Assembly (NCBI GenBank): GCA_021156225.1 | Contig: JAJNBN010000052.1 | Span: forward strand, 1-11,080 | Source: Verrucomicrobiota bacterium | GTDB taxonomy: Bacteria; Verrucomicrobiota; Verrucomicrobiia; Limisphaerales; JAEYXS01 | Direction: 5' to 3' | DNA: 11,080 nt | Shown: piece by piece, positions 1 through 8,158 of the stretch | How the letters are laid out: every line of letters begins with the position of its first letter | Position numbering within the stretch: the stretch's first letter is position 1 | Translations under genes and position numbers: made by a program | Notes under the pieces: generated by a model | Database searches by the model: none | Told to the model about the DNA's origin: nothing | What the model saw: the letters and a program-made list of their open reading frames with translations, nothing else

Positions 1-1
1 A

Positions 2-2323
2 GTTCCAGAAGGTCAGCGAAAGCTTCCCGAACCCGTCGGCAAAGTCTGGCTCGCGAACGGTCTCTACCCCGGCTGGCAAACGGGCGAAACCGTTTCCCTC
101 ACTGACCCGCGCGAACTTGCCCCGGACGAAAAAGAATTGGGCAGGGGACCCCTCAAATTGGAGCAGGGGCAGTTCAAGGCAGTGCGCCTGGTAGAGGACG
201 GTGTGATCTTGGAATACACCGTCTCGGGTGCCTCCGTGCAAGAGCGCCTCACGACCCGCAAGGAAGGCGAGCACGTGACCGTGGGCCGCAGTTTCAAGTT
301 TGACCGCGTGCCGCAAACGCTCTTGCTGGTCTTGGGCAAGCGTCAGCCCGTGGTAGGGGATCTATACTACATCTTTGTCACGGATGCTGACGGCAAAGGC
401 ACCGAAGCCGCGAAGGTTGTTTCTCAACAAGACGGTATGCACGTCGTTCGGCTTCAGCCATCCAGTAAGCCAGTCGGTTTCCAAGTATTCATGAGCTTGA
501 CTGGTTCTGCCCAAACCTGGGCCACTCGTTTCGCCCCGGCAGCCAAACCACCCACTACTCGCTGGCCGCAAATAACGGCGACTTTTGCCAATGCCGCGAA
601 AAGCACCAACGCCTACGTCCTCGATGACATTCCTATCCCGGATAAGAACCCTTGGCGGCGCAACGTCCGTTTCGCCGACCTCGCCTTCTTCCCGGATGGC
701 CGCGCCGCCTTCGTCACCTTCGATGGCGACGTTTGGCTCGCCTCCGGTCTGAGCGGCGATCTGAAAGCGGTGCAATGGAAACGCTTCACCTCCGGCCTAC
801 ATGAACCCATGGGCATCGCCATCCGCAAAGGCGAGATTTTCGTCAACGACCGCAACGGCCTCTGGCGCTTGAAGGATACCGACAACAACGGCGAAACCGA
901 TGTCCACGAACTCTTCTGCAACCTCTTCGCTCAAACCGCCGAGACGCGTGAATTCGCCGCCGGCCTGAAACTCGCTCCCGATGGCTCCTTCGTCATCGCC
1001 AAGGGCGGACAGCAAGGAAGCACTATTGGCAAATACAACGGCACCGTCCTGCGCATCGCCCCCGATGGCAAATCCTTTGAGACCATCGGCTACGGCTTCC
1101 GCGAACCCTTCATCGGCATGCATCCGAAGACCGGCCTCGTCACCGTCAGCGATCAGCAGGGGAACTACGTGCCCGCCACGCCTCTCTACGCCTTGAAAGG
1201 CAATGAATTCCACGGCTTCCTCACGCACCTCTTGCCCAAGGAAAAATACCCCGCGCCCATCGCCGACCCGCTCACCTGGATTCCGCATCCCGTGAACTCC
1301 TCCGCCGTCGGCCAAGTCTGGCTCGCCGATGCCAAGATGGGCTCCCTCACCGATGCCCTCATCCACCTCGGCTACAATCGCCCCGAGCTTTTCCTCGTCC
1401 GTATGAATGAGCGTGGCACCAAGCCTCAAGCCGCCGTCATCGGCCTCTTCCGCGATTTCAGCTACGCCCCCATCAACGGCGCCGTGAACCCCCTCGATGG
1501 CCAGCTCTACGTCACCGGCATGCAGATCTGGGGCTCCACCGCCACGAACATCAGCGGCATCACCCGCGTCCGCTACACCGGCGCCCCCAGCAACGTCCCA
1601 CGCGAGATCGTCCCCATGGATAAAGGCATCCTGCTCCGCTTCGATGTCCCCGTAGAAGCCCAACAAGCCACCAACCTCGCCAGCTTCTCCATCGAGCGGT
1701 GGAACTACAAACGCACCCCTGCCTACGGCTCACCCCATTTCAAACTCGATGGCAGCAAAGGCACCGACACCATAGTCCCCAGCAGCGCCTACCTCTCCAA
1801 GGACGGCAAGACGGTGTTCATCGGCCTGCCCGACATGAAGCCCGTCATGCAGATGCGCGTCGGCTGGGGTCTGACCATGAAGGGCGGGGCACCGTTTGCG
1901 AACAACGCCTACTTCACCCCCTACGAACTCGTCCCCTTCAACCCCACCGCCGAAGGCTTCGAGCCGCTCACCGTGGACCTCACTCCCCGCACCATGGCCG
2001 CCGCCGAAGCCACCCCCATCACCGTCGCTGAAGGCGCGCGCGTGGCCGAGCTGATGGGCTGCGTGGCCTGCCACTCCACCGATGGCTCCACGCTCGGAAA
2101 AGTCGGGCCCACCTGGCAGGGCATCTTCGGCAGTCAGCGCGAAATCGCTGGCAAGGGCAAAGTCCTGGCCGATGAAGCCTACCTGCGCGAATCCATCAAG
2201 GAACCTACTGCCAAGATGGTCAAAGGCTTCGAGAAATCTGATGCCGGCATGCCCAGCTACGAAGGCGTCATATCAGATGCCCAGATCGAAGCCCTCGTGC
2301 TCTATTTGAAGACCCTTAAGTAA
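2..2323 (+). CDS. Propeller-cytochrome c fusion protein, 5'-truncated by the window edge
   Basis: The frame is open from base 2 to the TAA at 2321-2323, giving 773 visible residues with no convincing start. A TTG at 137 is internal because the frame runs on upstream without a stop. Visible residues 225-495 read as a beta-propeller of the soluble-dehydrogenase type (FADLAFFPDGRAAFV, GFREPFIGMHPKTG). Residues 535-650 look like an Ig-like beta domain. The last 90 residues are a class I cytochrome c domain: heme motif CVACH at 687-691 (bases 2060-2074), then GPTWQGIFG, and a probable axial Met750 in AGMPSYEG. That domain resembles the cytochrome c tail of CoxB-type proteins. Architecture and context recall the large Verrucomicrobia/Planctomycetes DUF6797 or 'membrane-bound dehydrogenase' proteins, thought to be exported; this is from memory. 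The substrate is unknown and the signal peptide would lie outside the window. It converges on the esterase gene across 156 bases with no clear intrinsic terminator. Confidence 0.88.
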   Translation, partial: VPEGQRKLPEPVGKVWLANGLYPGWQTGETVSLTDPRELAPDEKELGRGPLKLEQGQFKAVRLVEDGVILEYTVSGASVQERLTTRKEGEHVTVGRSFKFDRVPQTLLLVLGKRQPVVGDLYYIFVTDADGKGTEAAKVVSQQDGMHVVRLQPSSKPVGFQVFMSLTGSAQTWATRFAPAAKPPTTRWPQITATFANAAKSTNAYVLDDIPIPDKNPWRRNVRFADLAFFPDGRAAFVTFDGDVWLASGLSGDLKAVQWKRFTSGLHEPMGIAIRKGEIFVNDRNGLWRLKDTDNNGETDVHELFCNLFAQTAETREFAAGLKLAPDGSFVIAKGGQQGSTIGKYNGTVLRIAPDGKSFETIGYGFREPFIGMHPKTGLVTVSDQQGNYVPATPLYALKGNEFHGFLTHLLPKEKYPAPIADPLTWIPHPVNSSAVGQVWLADAKMGSLTDALIHLGYNRPELFLVRMNERGTKPQAAVIGLFRDFSYAPINGAVNPLDGQLYVTGMQIWGSTATNISGITRVRYTGAPSNVPREIVPMDKGILLRFDVPVEAQQATNLASFSIERWNYKRTPAYGSPHFKLDGSKGTDTIVPSSAYLSKDGKTVFIGLPDMKPVMQMRVGWGLTMKGGAPFANNAYFTPYELVPFNPTAEGFEPLTVDLTPRTMAAAEATPITVAEGARVAELMGCVACHSTDGSTLGKVGPTWQGIFGSQREIAGKGKVLADEAYLRESIKEPTAKMVKGFEKSDAGMPSYEGVISDAQIEALVLYLKTLK

Positions 2324-2479
2324 CTCAACTTTTTACGCCGTCATTTTCCTGTTGCATCCTTTGAAAAAAGGCGTAGGAAAGTAGACAGAGGTCTTTCCCA
2401 GCCGTACGTTTCCTCAGCGGGATTCTCCATCCCCACCTCCTTGACGCGCGGCGGGAGAGACCTCGATTTTTTATCCGCC

Positions 2480-3430
2480 TCAGAGCAGCTTTCTTTCTCT
2501 GCCCGCCCCGCGGGTCGCAGGCCGGCTCAGGTGTTTCTTGAAGAACTTGTCCGCGATCTCCACCGTCTCGCTCACCCACGGTTCGCTCATCCAGAAAGGG
2601 TGGGGTGCCTGGTTCAAGGTATAGACCTCCGTCTCGATCCCCAGTGCCCGCAGCTTCTCCTGCATCTCCGCCCGCCCGATCTTCAGCGTATCCTTTTCCC
2701 CCTCGATGAAGATGGTCGGTGGCACCCCTTTACGGACATGCGTGATCGGTGACGCCTGCGTATAAACCTTCGGCATCTGTTTGGCATCCCCGCCGAAGAA
2801 CGCCACCAGGTTCGTGGAAGGTTTATCGGCATGAGCTGCCAGCAAGTCCTGCGTCGCCGCCATCACGATGCACGCCTTCACCTTGCTCGGCTGATCTTGG
2901 AACGGCCCTTTGCCTTCGAATTCCTTCAACCCCGTCGTCATCGCGAGCAACCCTGCGAGATGACCGCCCGCCGATCCGCCCATCACGCCGATGTTTTCCG
3001 CATCGATCTTGAATTTGTGCGCATTCGCCCGCATCCAGCGCACCGCCGCTTTGCAATCATCCAGCGCCGCTGGATACTTGGCCTCCCCGGAAAGGCGATA
3101 CGCGACCAGCACCGTGACGAAACCCCGCTCGGCCAGCCGCTCCATCATCGGCTTGTCGCTTTCCACCTGACGCGATTGCCAGCCACCGCCGTGGATGTCC
3201 AGGATGGCGGGGTAAACTCCTTCCTTGTCCGGGCAATACACCACCACCGTCACCGTATGCTCAGGATATTCCGCCACGACATTCGTGGTGCAGGTCACCC
3301 CGGCAGGAGTGGCGGGTAGCACCTTTTTGAATTTCGGCGCGCCTTCGTCCGCCTTTTTCTTATCGGTATTCTGTGCGTCCGCCGTGAAGGCGAATGCGGC
3401 GATGAGCAGGCCGGAGAGTAGTGCTTTCAT
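2480..3430 (-). CDS. Secreted alpha/beta-hydrolase esterase (BD-FAE/acetyl-esterase-like)
   Basis: The 316-residue product starts with a signal peptide (MKALLSGLLIAAFAFTADA, probable cut near residue 19-20). It carries the full alpha/beta-hydrolase esterase signature: oxyanion-hole HGGGW at 80-84, nucleophile elbow GGSAGG at 151-156 with Ser153, probable acid Asp247 (EGEKD) and His277 (APHPFW). The HGGGW form and the ERGFVTVLVAYRLS segment place it with BD-FAE/Aes-like carboxylesterases, which remove acetyl, feruloyl or similar acyl groups; the true substrate cannot be read from sequence. The ATG at 3430 overlaps the sulfatase stop as ATGA, so translation is probably coupled; only an A/G-rich tract (AAGAAGAAAAAG) precedes it. 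The C-terminus carries an unusual basic tail (SRPATRGAGRERKLL) beyond the expected end of the fold. It is the last gene of the minus-strand run. Confidence 0.9.
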   Translation of the reverse strand: MKALLSGLLIAAFAFTADAQNTDKKKADEGAPKFKKVLPATPAGVTCTTNVVAEYPEHTVTVVVYCPDKEGVYPAILDIHGGGWQSRQVESDKPMMERLAERGFVTVLVAYRLSGEAKYPAALDDCKAAVRWMRANAHKFKIDAENIGVMGGSAGGHLAGLLAMTTGLKEFEGKGPFQDQPSKVKACIVMAATQDLLAAHADKPSTNLVAFFGGDAKQMPKVYTQASPITHVRKGVPPTIFIEGEKDTLKIGRAEMQEKLRALGIETEVYTLNQAPHPFWMSEPWVSETVEIADKFFKKHLSRPATRGAGRERKLL

Positions 3431-4854
3431 TGCTTGTTCTTTTTCTTCTTGGTCTCGTTAGCTTTAAATTCTTCTGCGCTCGGTGGCGCCCATTTCGGTG
3501 AGGCCGGATTGTCCACCGTCAACGGTGCCGCGTCATTCAGTTTCTTCTGCCAGTCCGCCATTTGCGCCAGCATGTTACGAACACGTTCCTTCTGCGCTGC
3601 TTCACCGGCCAGATTCTTCAGTTCATCCGGATCGTTCTTCAAGTCAAACAACTGCGTCACATCCACCTGCGGATACCGGATCAACTTCCACCGCTCATCC
3701 CGGATTGCCCGCTGCACATCGCGATACGCGAGGAACAACGTCTCCCGGCTTTTGTCCGCCTTGCCCTGTATCACCGGCGCAAAGCTCTTCCCATCCAATC
3801 CGGCTGGCACCTTCACACCGGCCAATTCACAGACGCTTGGGAAAATATCCAGCAGATACACCATAGCATCGGATTTCCCTTTCTTCACTCCCGGCCCCGC
3901 AACGAACAGCGGGACCTTCATCCCGTGATCATAGAGATTCTGTTTGCCCAACAACCCATGGCTGCCCACCGAGATGCCCTGGTCCGCTGAGAAAATGACG
4001 ATCGTGTTCTCCGTCAGCTTCAGTTCCTCCAGCTTCTTCAACAACCGCCCGATGTGATAATCCATTCCTGAGATCACCGCGTAATACTCATGCAAGGTCT
4101 TGCGAATCTCATCCTCCGTCCGTGGCCATGGCGAAAGCGTTTCATCCCGCACGATCATCTCGCCATTGTTGAACGGATGCACCGGCAGATAGTTCTTCGG
4201 CAACGGTATCTTTTCCCGCTCATACAGCTTCAGATACTTCTCCGCCGCCACCCGGGGGTCATGCGGATTGGAAAACCCCAGATACATGAAGAACGGTTTC
4301 TCAGATTTCTGCGCCGTGATGAACTCGATCGCCTCATCCACGATCTGCTGGCCCGCCTCGCCATTCGTGCGGTCCGTCAGGTCGTTTGTGACATACTTGT
4401 TGATCTCGAACTGTGCCTGGATCAGCGTCGCACTGTTGCCCTTCTTCCCCTGATGATACGTCGTGTAACCCGCCGCATTCATCACAGCCGGAAACGTGTC
4501 TGCTGTCGCGGGAGCGAAATTCCCTTTCTGTCCCGCACCCGTGGCCTGTAAGTCCTGCCAGCGGAAATAGGTGTTCCCGCTCAGCAACATGTTGCGACTG
4601 GGCAGACACACCGCACCCCGATTCCCGCCCAAGCAATACGCGTTATTCAGCGTGAACCCACGCTTCACCAGCATATCCAGATTAGGAGTCTTGACCGTGG
4701 GATTACCCAGCGCCCCAATGGAATCCGCCCTCATATCATCCGCGAAGAGGAAGATGACGTTAGGCTTCTTGTCCGCCGCCTGGGCGGAAATCAGCGAAAG
4801 CACCAGCAGCAAAGCAAAGCCCAGACGAGGAAGCGTCAGATGGATCGTGGACAT
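3427..4854 (-). CDS. Secreted type I (formylglycine) sulfatase
   Basis: A 475-residue sulfatase of the alkaline-phosphatase superfamily (S1). An N-terminal signal peptide ends about LISAQA/AD. Metal-site and catalytic landmarks are all present: FADDM with Asp39-Asp40, the formylglycine motif CLPSR at 83-87 (Cys83 to be oxidised), HQGKKG with Lys137, NPHDP with His198, SADQG with Asp291-Gln292, and SHGLLGK with His299 and Lys304. It should hydrolyse sulfate esters in the periplasm or outside the cell after activation by a formylglycine-generating enzyme, which is not in this window. The frame can be opened at a TTG at 4872, but the ATG at 4854 is preferred: it starts directly at the signal peptide and has GAGG about 12 bases upstream. 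It ends in a Lys-rich tail (KKKKNKQ). It overlaps the esterase by four bases, suggesting a pair acting on sulfated and acylated substrates. Substrate subfamily not determinable here. Confidence 0.93.
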   Translation of the reverse strand: MSTIHLTLPRLGFALLLVLSLISAQAADKKPNVIFLFADDMRADSIGALGNPTVKTPNLDMLVKRGFTLNNAYCLGGNRGAVCLPSRNMLLSGNTYFRWQDLQATGAGQKGNFAPATADTFPAVMNAAGYTTYHQGKKGNSATLIQAQFEINKYVTNDLTDRTNGEAGQQIVDEAIEFITAQKSEKPFFMYLGFSNPHDPRVAAEKYLKLYEREKIPLPKNYLPVHPFNNGEMIVRDETLSPWPRTEDEIRKTLHEYYAVISGMDYHIGRLLKKLEELKLTENTIVIFSADQGISVGSHGLLGKQNLYDHGMKVPLFVAGPGVKKGKSDAMVYLLDIFPSVCELAGVKVPAGLDGKSFAPVIQGKADKSRETLFLAYRDVQRAIRDERWKLIRYPQVDVTQLFDLKNDPDELKNLAGEAAQKERVRNMLAQMADWQKKLNDAAPLTVDNPASPKWAPPSAEEFKANETKKKKNKQ

Positions 4855-4885
4855 GCCGCCATTTCGCCTCAACCAGCGAAACCGC

Positions 4886-6478
4886 TCAAGCCCAATATCG
4901 GTAATTGATCTCGGGGAAGATGTTATCCGTGGCCTCGATCTGCGTGAGCCAGCGCTCGTCCACGCGCGTAGTGGTCAGTTGCTCGTGCAGCGCGATGAAC
5001 CGCAGCAGATGATCCTTCACCCGTTGCCGTGCATAGTTCGGGCTCGTGCCCGTGCGCAAGATGAACGGCCAGTCACTCGCCTGCGCCAGCAACAATTCCC
5101 GTGCCGCCTGATTGAGCGCGCGTCGCGTGATGTCCGTGGGATTCGGGTACCGCTCCGCCAGATCGCGCATGCGGTCCATGGCGATTTCCAGATGCGGGAT
5201 AATCCACTCGTTCGTCTCGTTCAGCCACACGCGATAGTAGCCTTCCTCACCCCAGCTCGAAGGGCTCGGTGCCGCGATCTGGTGGCTGGGACGATCCTTC
5301 AAAAATTCTGCGGGCGTGATGAGCGAGAACGTCTGTTGATCGTAATACGCCTTGCGCATGAAGAGGTCGAGGAACTCCGGCCCCTCATACCACCAATGCC
5401 CGAACAGCTCGGCGTCATACGGGCAGAGCACCATCGGCGGCCGGTCCATGATGCCTTTCAGCTGTTCGATCTGCGCGACGCGTGCCTGCAGGAAATGCGT
5501 GGCGTGTTCCTCCACCGCCTGCAACGCCGCCTCACGCTGATAAATTTCCTTCGCCCCGCCTGTGCCCGTGATGCGATGATACTTTATGCCGGTGAACCCG
5601 CGCAGCTCAGGGGAGGGCAGGTAAGGCTTGAGGTAATCCAGGTCCAGGTCGAACCCGATATCGCGATAAAAATCCCGGTAACGCGGATCGCCCGGATAAC
5701 CTTCATTGCGACTCCACACCTGCTTCGCTGAGTCCAGATCGCGCCCGAAGGCGGCAATACCATTCGGCGTGTAGATCGGCGCGAAGACGCCATAGCGCGG
5801 CCGCGGATTTGCATGGAGCAATCCGTGCGTATCCATGATGAACCAGCGGATGTTCGCCTCCAGCAATACGTCTTCGATGCCTTCTGAGTAAGCACACTCC
5901 GGCAGCCAGATGCCACGCGGATCGACACCAAAGCAACTGCGGTAATGATCCCGCGCCGTTAACACCTGAGCCCGCACGCTCTCAGGATGACTCGCCAGCA
6001 AAGGCAGCAACGCATGCGTGGCCGCACAGGTGATGATCTCCAGGCAACCGGTCCCTTGAAATCGGCGAAACGCTTCTATCAGATTGCGCTGGTAGCTCAG
6101 ATAAGTGTTTCGCGCGCCGACCAATCGCTGGTGATACAACTGCGCCAGTGGATGGCAGGCCTTGTCCCACGTGGTGCGATGAACTTCCTTTTCCGCCAGC
6201 TCCAGCAACCCTTGCAGATGCTTCGTGTAACGATCTTGCAGGAGTTCATCCTGCAACATGGAGCAAAGGGTAGGGGTAAGCGTCAGCGTGAGGCGGAATT
6301 GCAGCCCATCACGCAACCAGCCATCCATCAACTGGATCAGCGGGAGATAGGTTTCCGTCACTGCCTCGAACAGCCAGCTCTCCTCCAGAAACTTAGGATG
6401 TTCCGGATGACGTACGAACGGCAGGTGTGCGTGCAGCACCAGCGCGAGGTAACCTGGCTTGCCCTGTGATTGCGACAT
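4886..6478 (-). CDS. GH57 1,4-alpha-glucan branching enzyme (DUF1957 type)
   Basis: A 530-residue cytoplasmic enzyme of glycoside hydrolase family 57, expected to form alpha-1,6 branches in glycogen (EC 2.4.1.18). The family's conserved regions appear in order: HAHLP at 16-20, CAATHALLPLL around 151-161, GIWLPECAY with the probable nucleophile Glu194, FGRD at 244-247, and PYDAELFGHWW with the probable acid/base Asp355. Spacing of Glu194 and Asp355 agrees with characterised archaeal and Thermus branching enzymes. A helical C-terminal part (about 420-530) matches the DUF1957 branching-enzyme type rather than shorter GH57 amylases. The frame extends upstream to 6595, but that would overlap the DUF4912 gene; the ATG at 6478 begins a sensible N-terminus and has AGGGGA at 6491-6496, 12 bases upstream. 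It lies 52 bases after the DUF4912 gene and 31 before the sulfatase. No signal peptide, in contrast to the two genes after it. A GH57 glucanotransferase is a less likely alternative. Confidence 0.93.
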   Translation of the reverse strand: MSQSQGKPGYLALVLHAHLPFVRHPEHPKFLEESWLFEAVTETYLPLIQLMDGWLRDGLQFRLTLTLTPTLCSMLQDELLQDRYTKHLQGLLELAEKEVHRTTWDKACHPLAQLYHQRLVGARNTYLSYQRNLIEAFRRFQGTGCLEIITCAATHALLPLLASHPESVRAQVLTARDHYRSCFGVDPRGIWLPECAYSEGIEDVLLEANIRWFIMDTHGLLHANPRPRYGVFAPIYTPNGIAAFGRDLDSAKQVWSRNEGYPGDPRYRDFYRDIGFDLDLDYLKPYLPSPELRGFTGIKYHRITGTGGAKEIYQREAALQAVEEHATHFLQARVAQIEQLKGIMDRPPMVLCPYDAELFGHWWYEGPEFLDLFMRKAYYDQQTFSLITPAEFLKDRPSHQIAAPSPSSWGEEGYYRVWLNETNEWIIPHLEIAMDRMRDLAERYPNPTDITRRALNQAARELLLAQASDWPFILRTGTSPNYARQRVKDHLLRFIALHEQLTTTRVDERWLTQIEATDNIFPEINYRYWA

Positions 6479-6530
6479 TGTGTTTATGCGTCCCCTTTGG
6501 TGGCGAAGTGTGACGCTTGTCGCAAGGAAA

Positions 6531-7949
6531 TTATTCCACCGCGTCCGCAGTTGGAGGTTGCAAACTCGCGTCCTGCGGGTGCGTCCCCACATCACCGTGG
6601 TAGCTCGTGTGGCGGCTGAACTTCAGTTCCGCACTGCGCGCCTCGGAACGATCCGCCGAGACCGCGACGGCTGGCAGATCATAATTTCCATCCGGCAACG
6701 CAAAGCGATAGCTGAACGATCCGTCTGGACGCAGCTTGATGACCTTGCCGCCGATGGTGACTTCCGCCGTCGGTTCCGTGGCTCCGTAAATGATGAGTTC
6801 CGCATTCACGTTGAACCAGAAACCCTTGCTCTGCTCGCCACCGCCGAACGGACTGGAAACACTGCCCAAACCGCCCAAACCACTGGCACCCTTCTGCGCT
6901 CTGGAAAACTCCGCCGCCGCAGCACTGGACAACTCGTTGCTCAGCTTGCGCCGGATAAGTTCCGTGATTTCCAGCGAGCCGATCCAGATGCGGCGCACGC
7001 TGTCCATGGACACCACTTCCGCCAGCGCCTTCTGCTGTGCCGCCGTCCAGATGCCTTTCGCGAGTTCCTTCGCTTTCGGCAACGCAAGATTGCCGGCCGC
7101 GCGCAATTGCTCCAGCGCTTCTCCCAGCGGAACATTTTCCTTCAATTCCTGCTTCACTGTCTCGATCAGGTCCATGAAGGGTACTTCCACCGGCAGTTCC
7201 GTGAACCGCACGGACAAATCATCAGAAAGCGAATCAGGCGGCGTCAGCGTGGATTTCGATTGCGAAACAGAAACCCATTTGCCTGCCTTGTCGTAATAAC
7301 CCAGTTCGGCGACGAAGCGAGAGCCACCTTTGCCCGCATGGATGAACCAGTGACGCGATTCCGGATGCACATGTGTCTCGCTGAAAGGCTTGCCGCTCAC
7401 GCGATTCAGGAACACGCGCACCACCAGATGCTTGTCCTTGGATTGCGCGTTGTAACTGCGCTGTTGTTCGCGCGTAAGATCCCACGCCGCATAGAGCCAG
7501 TGTGGATCACGCGCCGCGAGGAAGAGGCGACCTGTGCCATAGGACTCGGGCAATTCGCCCAAGCCCGCGCTCGGTTCATCGGCACCGAGGAAATAACGTT
7601 GTCCCGGGCCACTGGCTGCGGGTGCCGGCATGGCGTCGTCTTCAAAGAGAATGGCCGGCAATTTCACCGCGGCCTTTTTCGGAGCGGCTTTCTTGGTCGC
7701 TTCCGGCTTGGCCGCCGGGGCAGGGGAGGCTTCCACGGGCGCTGTGGCTTCCGGAGTCTTCTTGGCCGCCGCCTTTTTGGTGGCGGTTTTCTTGGCTGCC
7801 GCTTTCACTTCCTCAGTGGGTGCTGGTGCTTTGGCAGCAGCAGGCGCAGCGGCTTTTTTGGCCGCCGCTTTCTTCGGTTCAGGGGATGGTGAAGCGGCTT
7901 CCGGTGTGATAGCGGTAGCTTTCTTGTCAGCTGTCTTCTTGGGTTTCAT
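6531..7949 (-). CDS. DUF4912 protein with a Lys/Ala/Pro-rich N-terminal tail
   Basis: A 472-residue protein in three parts. Residues 1-96 are a low-complexity tail of Lys, Ala and Pro with repeated AAKK/KKAAAK units, like a histone H1 tail. Residues about 138-260 look like a DUF4912 domain (RLFLAARDPHWLYAAWDL, HLVVRVF, HVHPESRHWFIHAG, RFVAELGYYD). A helical, Ala-rich stretch of about 260-350 and a Gly-rich linker follow. Residues about 377-447 form a second beta-rich segment (WFNVNAELIIYGAT...PDGSFSYRFALPDG), like a small Ig or carbohydrate-binding fold. No signal peptide. The biochemical role of DUF4912 is not known to me; from memory the domain recurs beside GH57/DUF1957 genes, and here it lies immediately upstream of one, so a helper or scaffold role in glycogen branching is inferred. 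The ATG at 7949 has no evident Shine-Dalgarno. It is the first gene of the minus-strand run. Confidence 0.85.
   Translation of the reverse strand: MKPKKTADKKATAITPEAASPSPEPKKAAAKKAAAPAAAKAPAPTEEVKAAAKKTATKKAAAKKTPEATAPVEASPAPAAKPEATKKAAPKKAAVKLPAILFEDDAMPAPAASGPGQRYFLGADEPSAGLGELPESYGTGRLFLAARDPHWLYAAWDLTREQQRSYNAQSKDKHLVVRVFLNRVSGKPFSETHVHPESRHWFIHAGKGGSRFVAELGYYDKAGKWVSVSQSKSTLTPPDSLSDDLSVRFTELPVEVPFMDLIETVKQELKENVPLGEALEQLRAAGNLALPKAKELAKGIWTAAQQKALAEVVSMDSVRRIWIGSLEITELIRRKLSNELSSAAAAEFSRAQKGASGLGGLGSVSSPFGGGEQSKGFWFNVNAELIIYGATEPTAEVTIGGKVIKLRPDGSFSYRFALPDGNYDLPAVAVSADRSEARSAELKFSRHTSYHGDVGTHPQDASLQPPTADAVE
7662..7946 (-). repeat. Low-complexity Lys/Ala/Pro-coding repeat
   Basis: This stretch encodes residues 2-96 of the DUF4912 protein. 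It consists of irregular repeats of alanine and lysine codons, seen on the plus strand as recurrent GCCGCC...TTTCTT or GCCGCC...TTTTTT units. The units are degenerate rather than exact tandem copies. Lysine-run codons and repeated units make it a likely site for length variation between strains. The same bias opens long spurious reading frames on the plus strand. Confidence 0.7.
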
Positions 7950-8039
7950 ACAGCGGTGTCGGCGAGCTTGGCGACGTGTGGGTCAACGTCTGGTCCGAAA
8001 GTAGAAACAAACCCGCCTCTTCTGCAATGATAAATACTG

Positions 8040-8066
8040 ATCATACCAAAACCGTTGGTTGAGCAA
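8040..8066 (-). promoter_or_regulatory. Weak candidate promoter for the DUF4912-GH57 run
   Basis: On the minus strand TTGCTC (8061-8066) is followed after 15 bases by TATGAT (8040-8045), which differs from the -10 consensus by one base. The surrounding 8015-8070 segment is the most AT-rich part of the divergent region between the minus-strand run and the TPR lipoprotein. The spacer is short and the -35 box poor, so this is only a candidate. It would give a leader of roughly 85 bases before the ATG at 7949. Confidence 0.22.
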
Positions 8067-8080
8067 ATAAGGGTGAGTCG

Positions 8081-8095
8081 TGGAAGGCAACTTGC
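8081..8095 (+). promoter_or_regulatory. Weak sigma-54-like element before the TPR lipoprotein
   Basis: TGGAAGGCAACTTGC keeps the GG and GC dinucleotides exactly ten bases apart (82-83 and 94-95) and the TTGC core of a -24/-12 promoter. It deviates from TGGCAC at two places and is followed by G rather than A or T. Transcription would start near 8107, about 50 bases before the ATG at 8159. A motif this degenerate can arise by chance about once in a window of this length, so the orientation and position are the main support. Confidence 0.22.
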
Positions 8096-8158
8096 GCATT
8101 GCCCCGCATCCCGCGTGCTGCCAAGCTCTTGCCGTTCTCACTCAATCCGTCTGTCATT

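Noticed and set aside
797..1666. A 289-residue minus-strand open frame opposite the propeller protein
   Set aside because: The composition is Gly/Ala/Asp/Glu-rich with no domain, as expected from antisense reading of a GC-rich gene.
2334..2375. TACGCC/GGCGTA inverted repeat between the converging genes as a terminator
   Set aside because: Only six pairs with a 30-base loop; the nearby T and A runs do not follow a stable stem in either direction.
2325..2579. A possible small minus-strand gene at the convergent junction
   Set aside because: It overlaps the esterase 3' end, has Arg/Gly-rich low-information sequence and no ribosome-binding site.
4571..5731. A 386-residue open frame on the plus strand opposite the sulfatase and GH57 genes
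   Set aside because: Its translation is Arg/Leu-rich with no recognisable domain, and it lies antisense to two genes with complete catalytic motifs.
6459..7892. A 477-residue plus-strand open frame opposite the DUF4912 gene
   Set aside because: It consists largely of Arg-, Phe- and Gly-rich stretches that mirror the Lys/Ala repeat and GC bias of the real gene.
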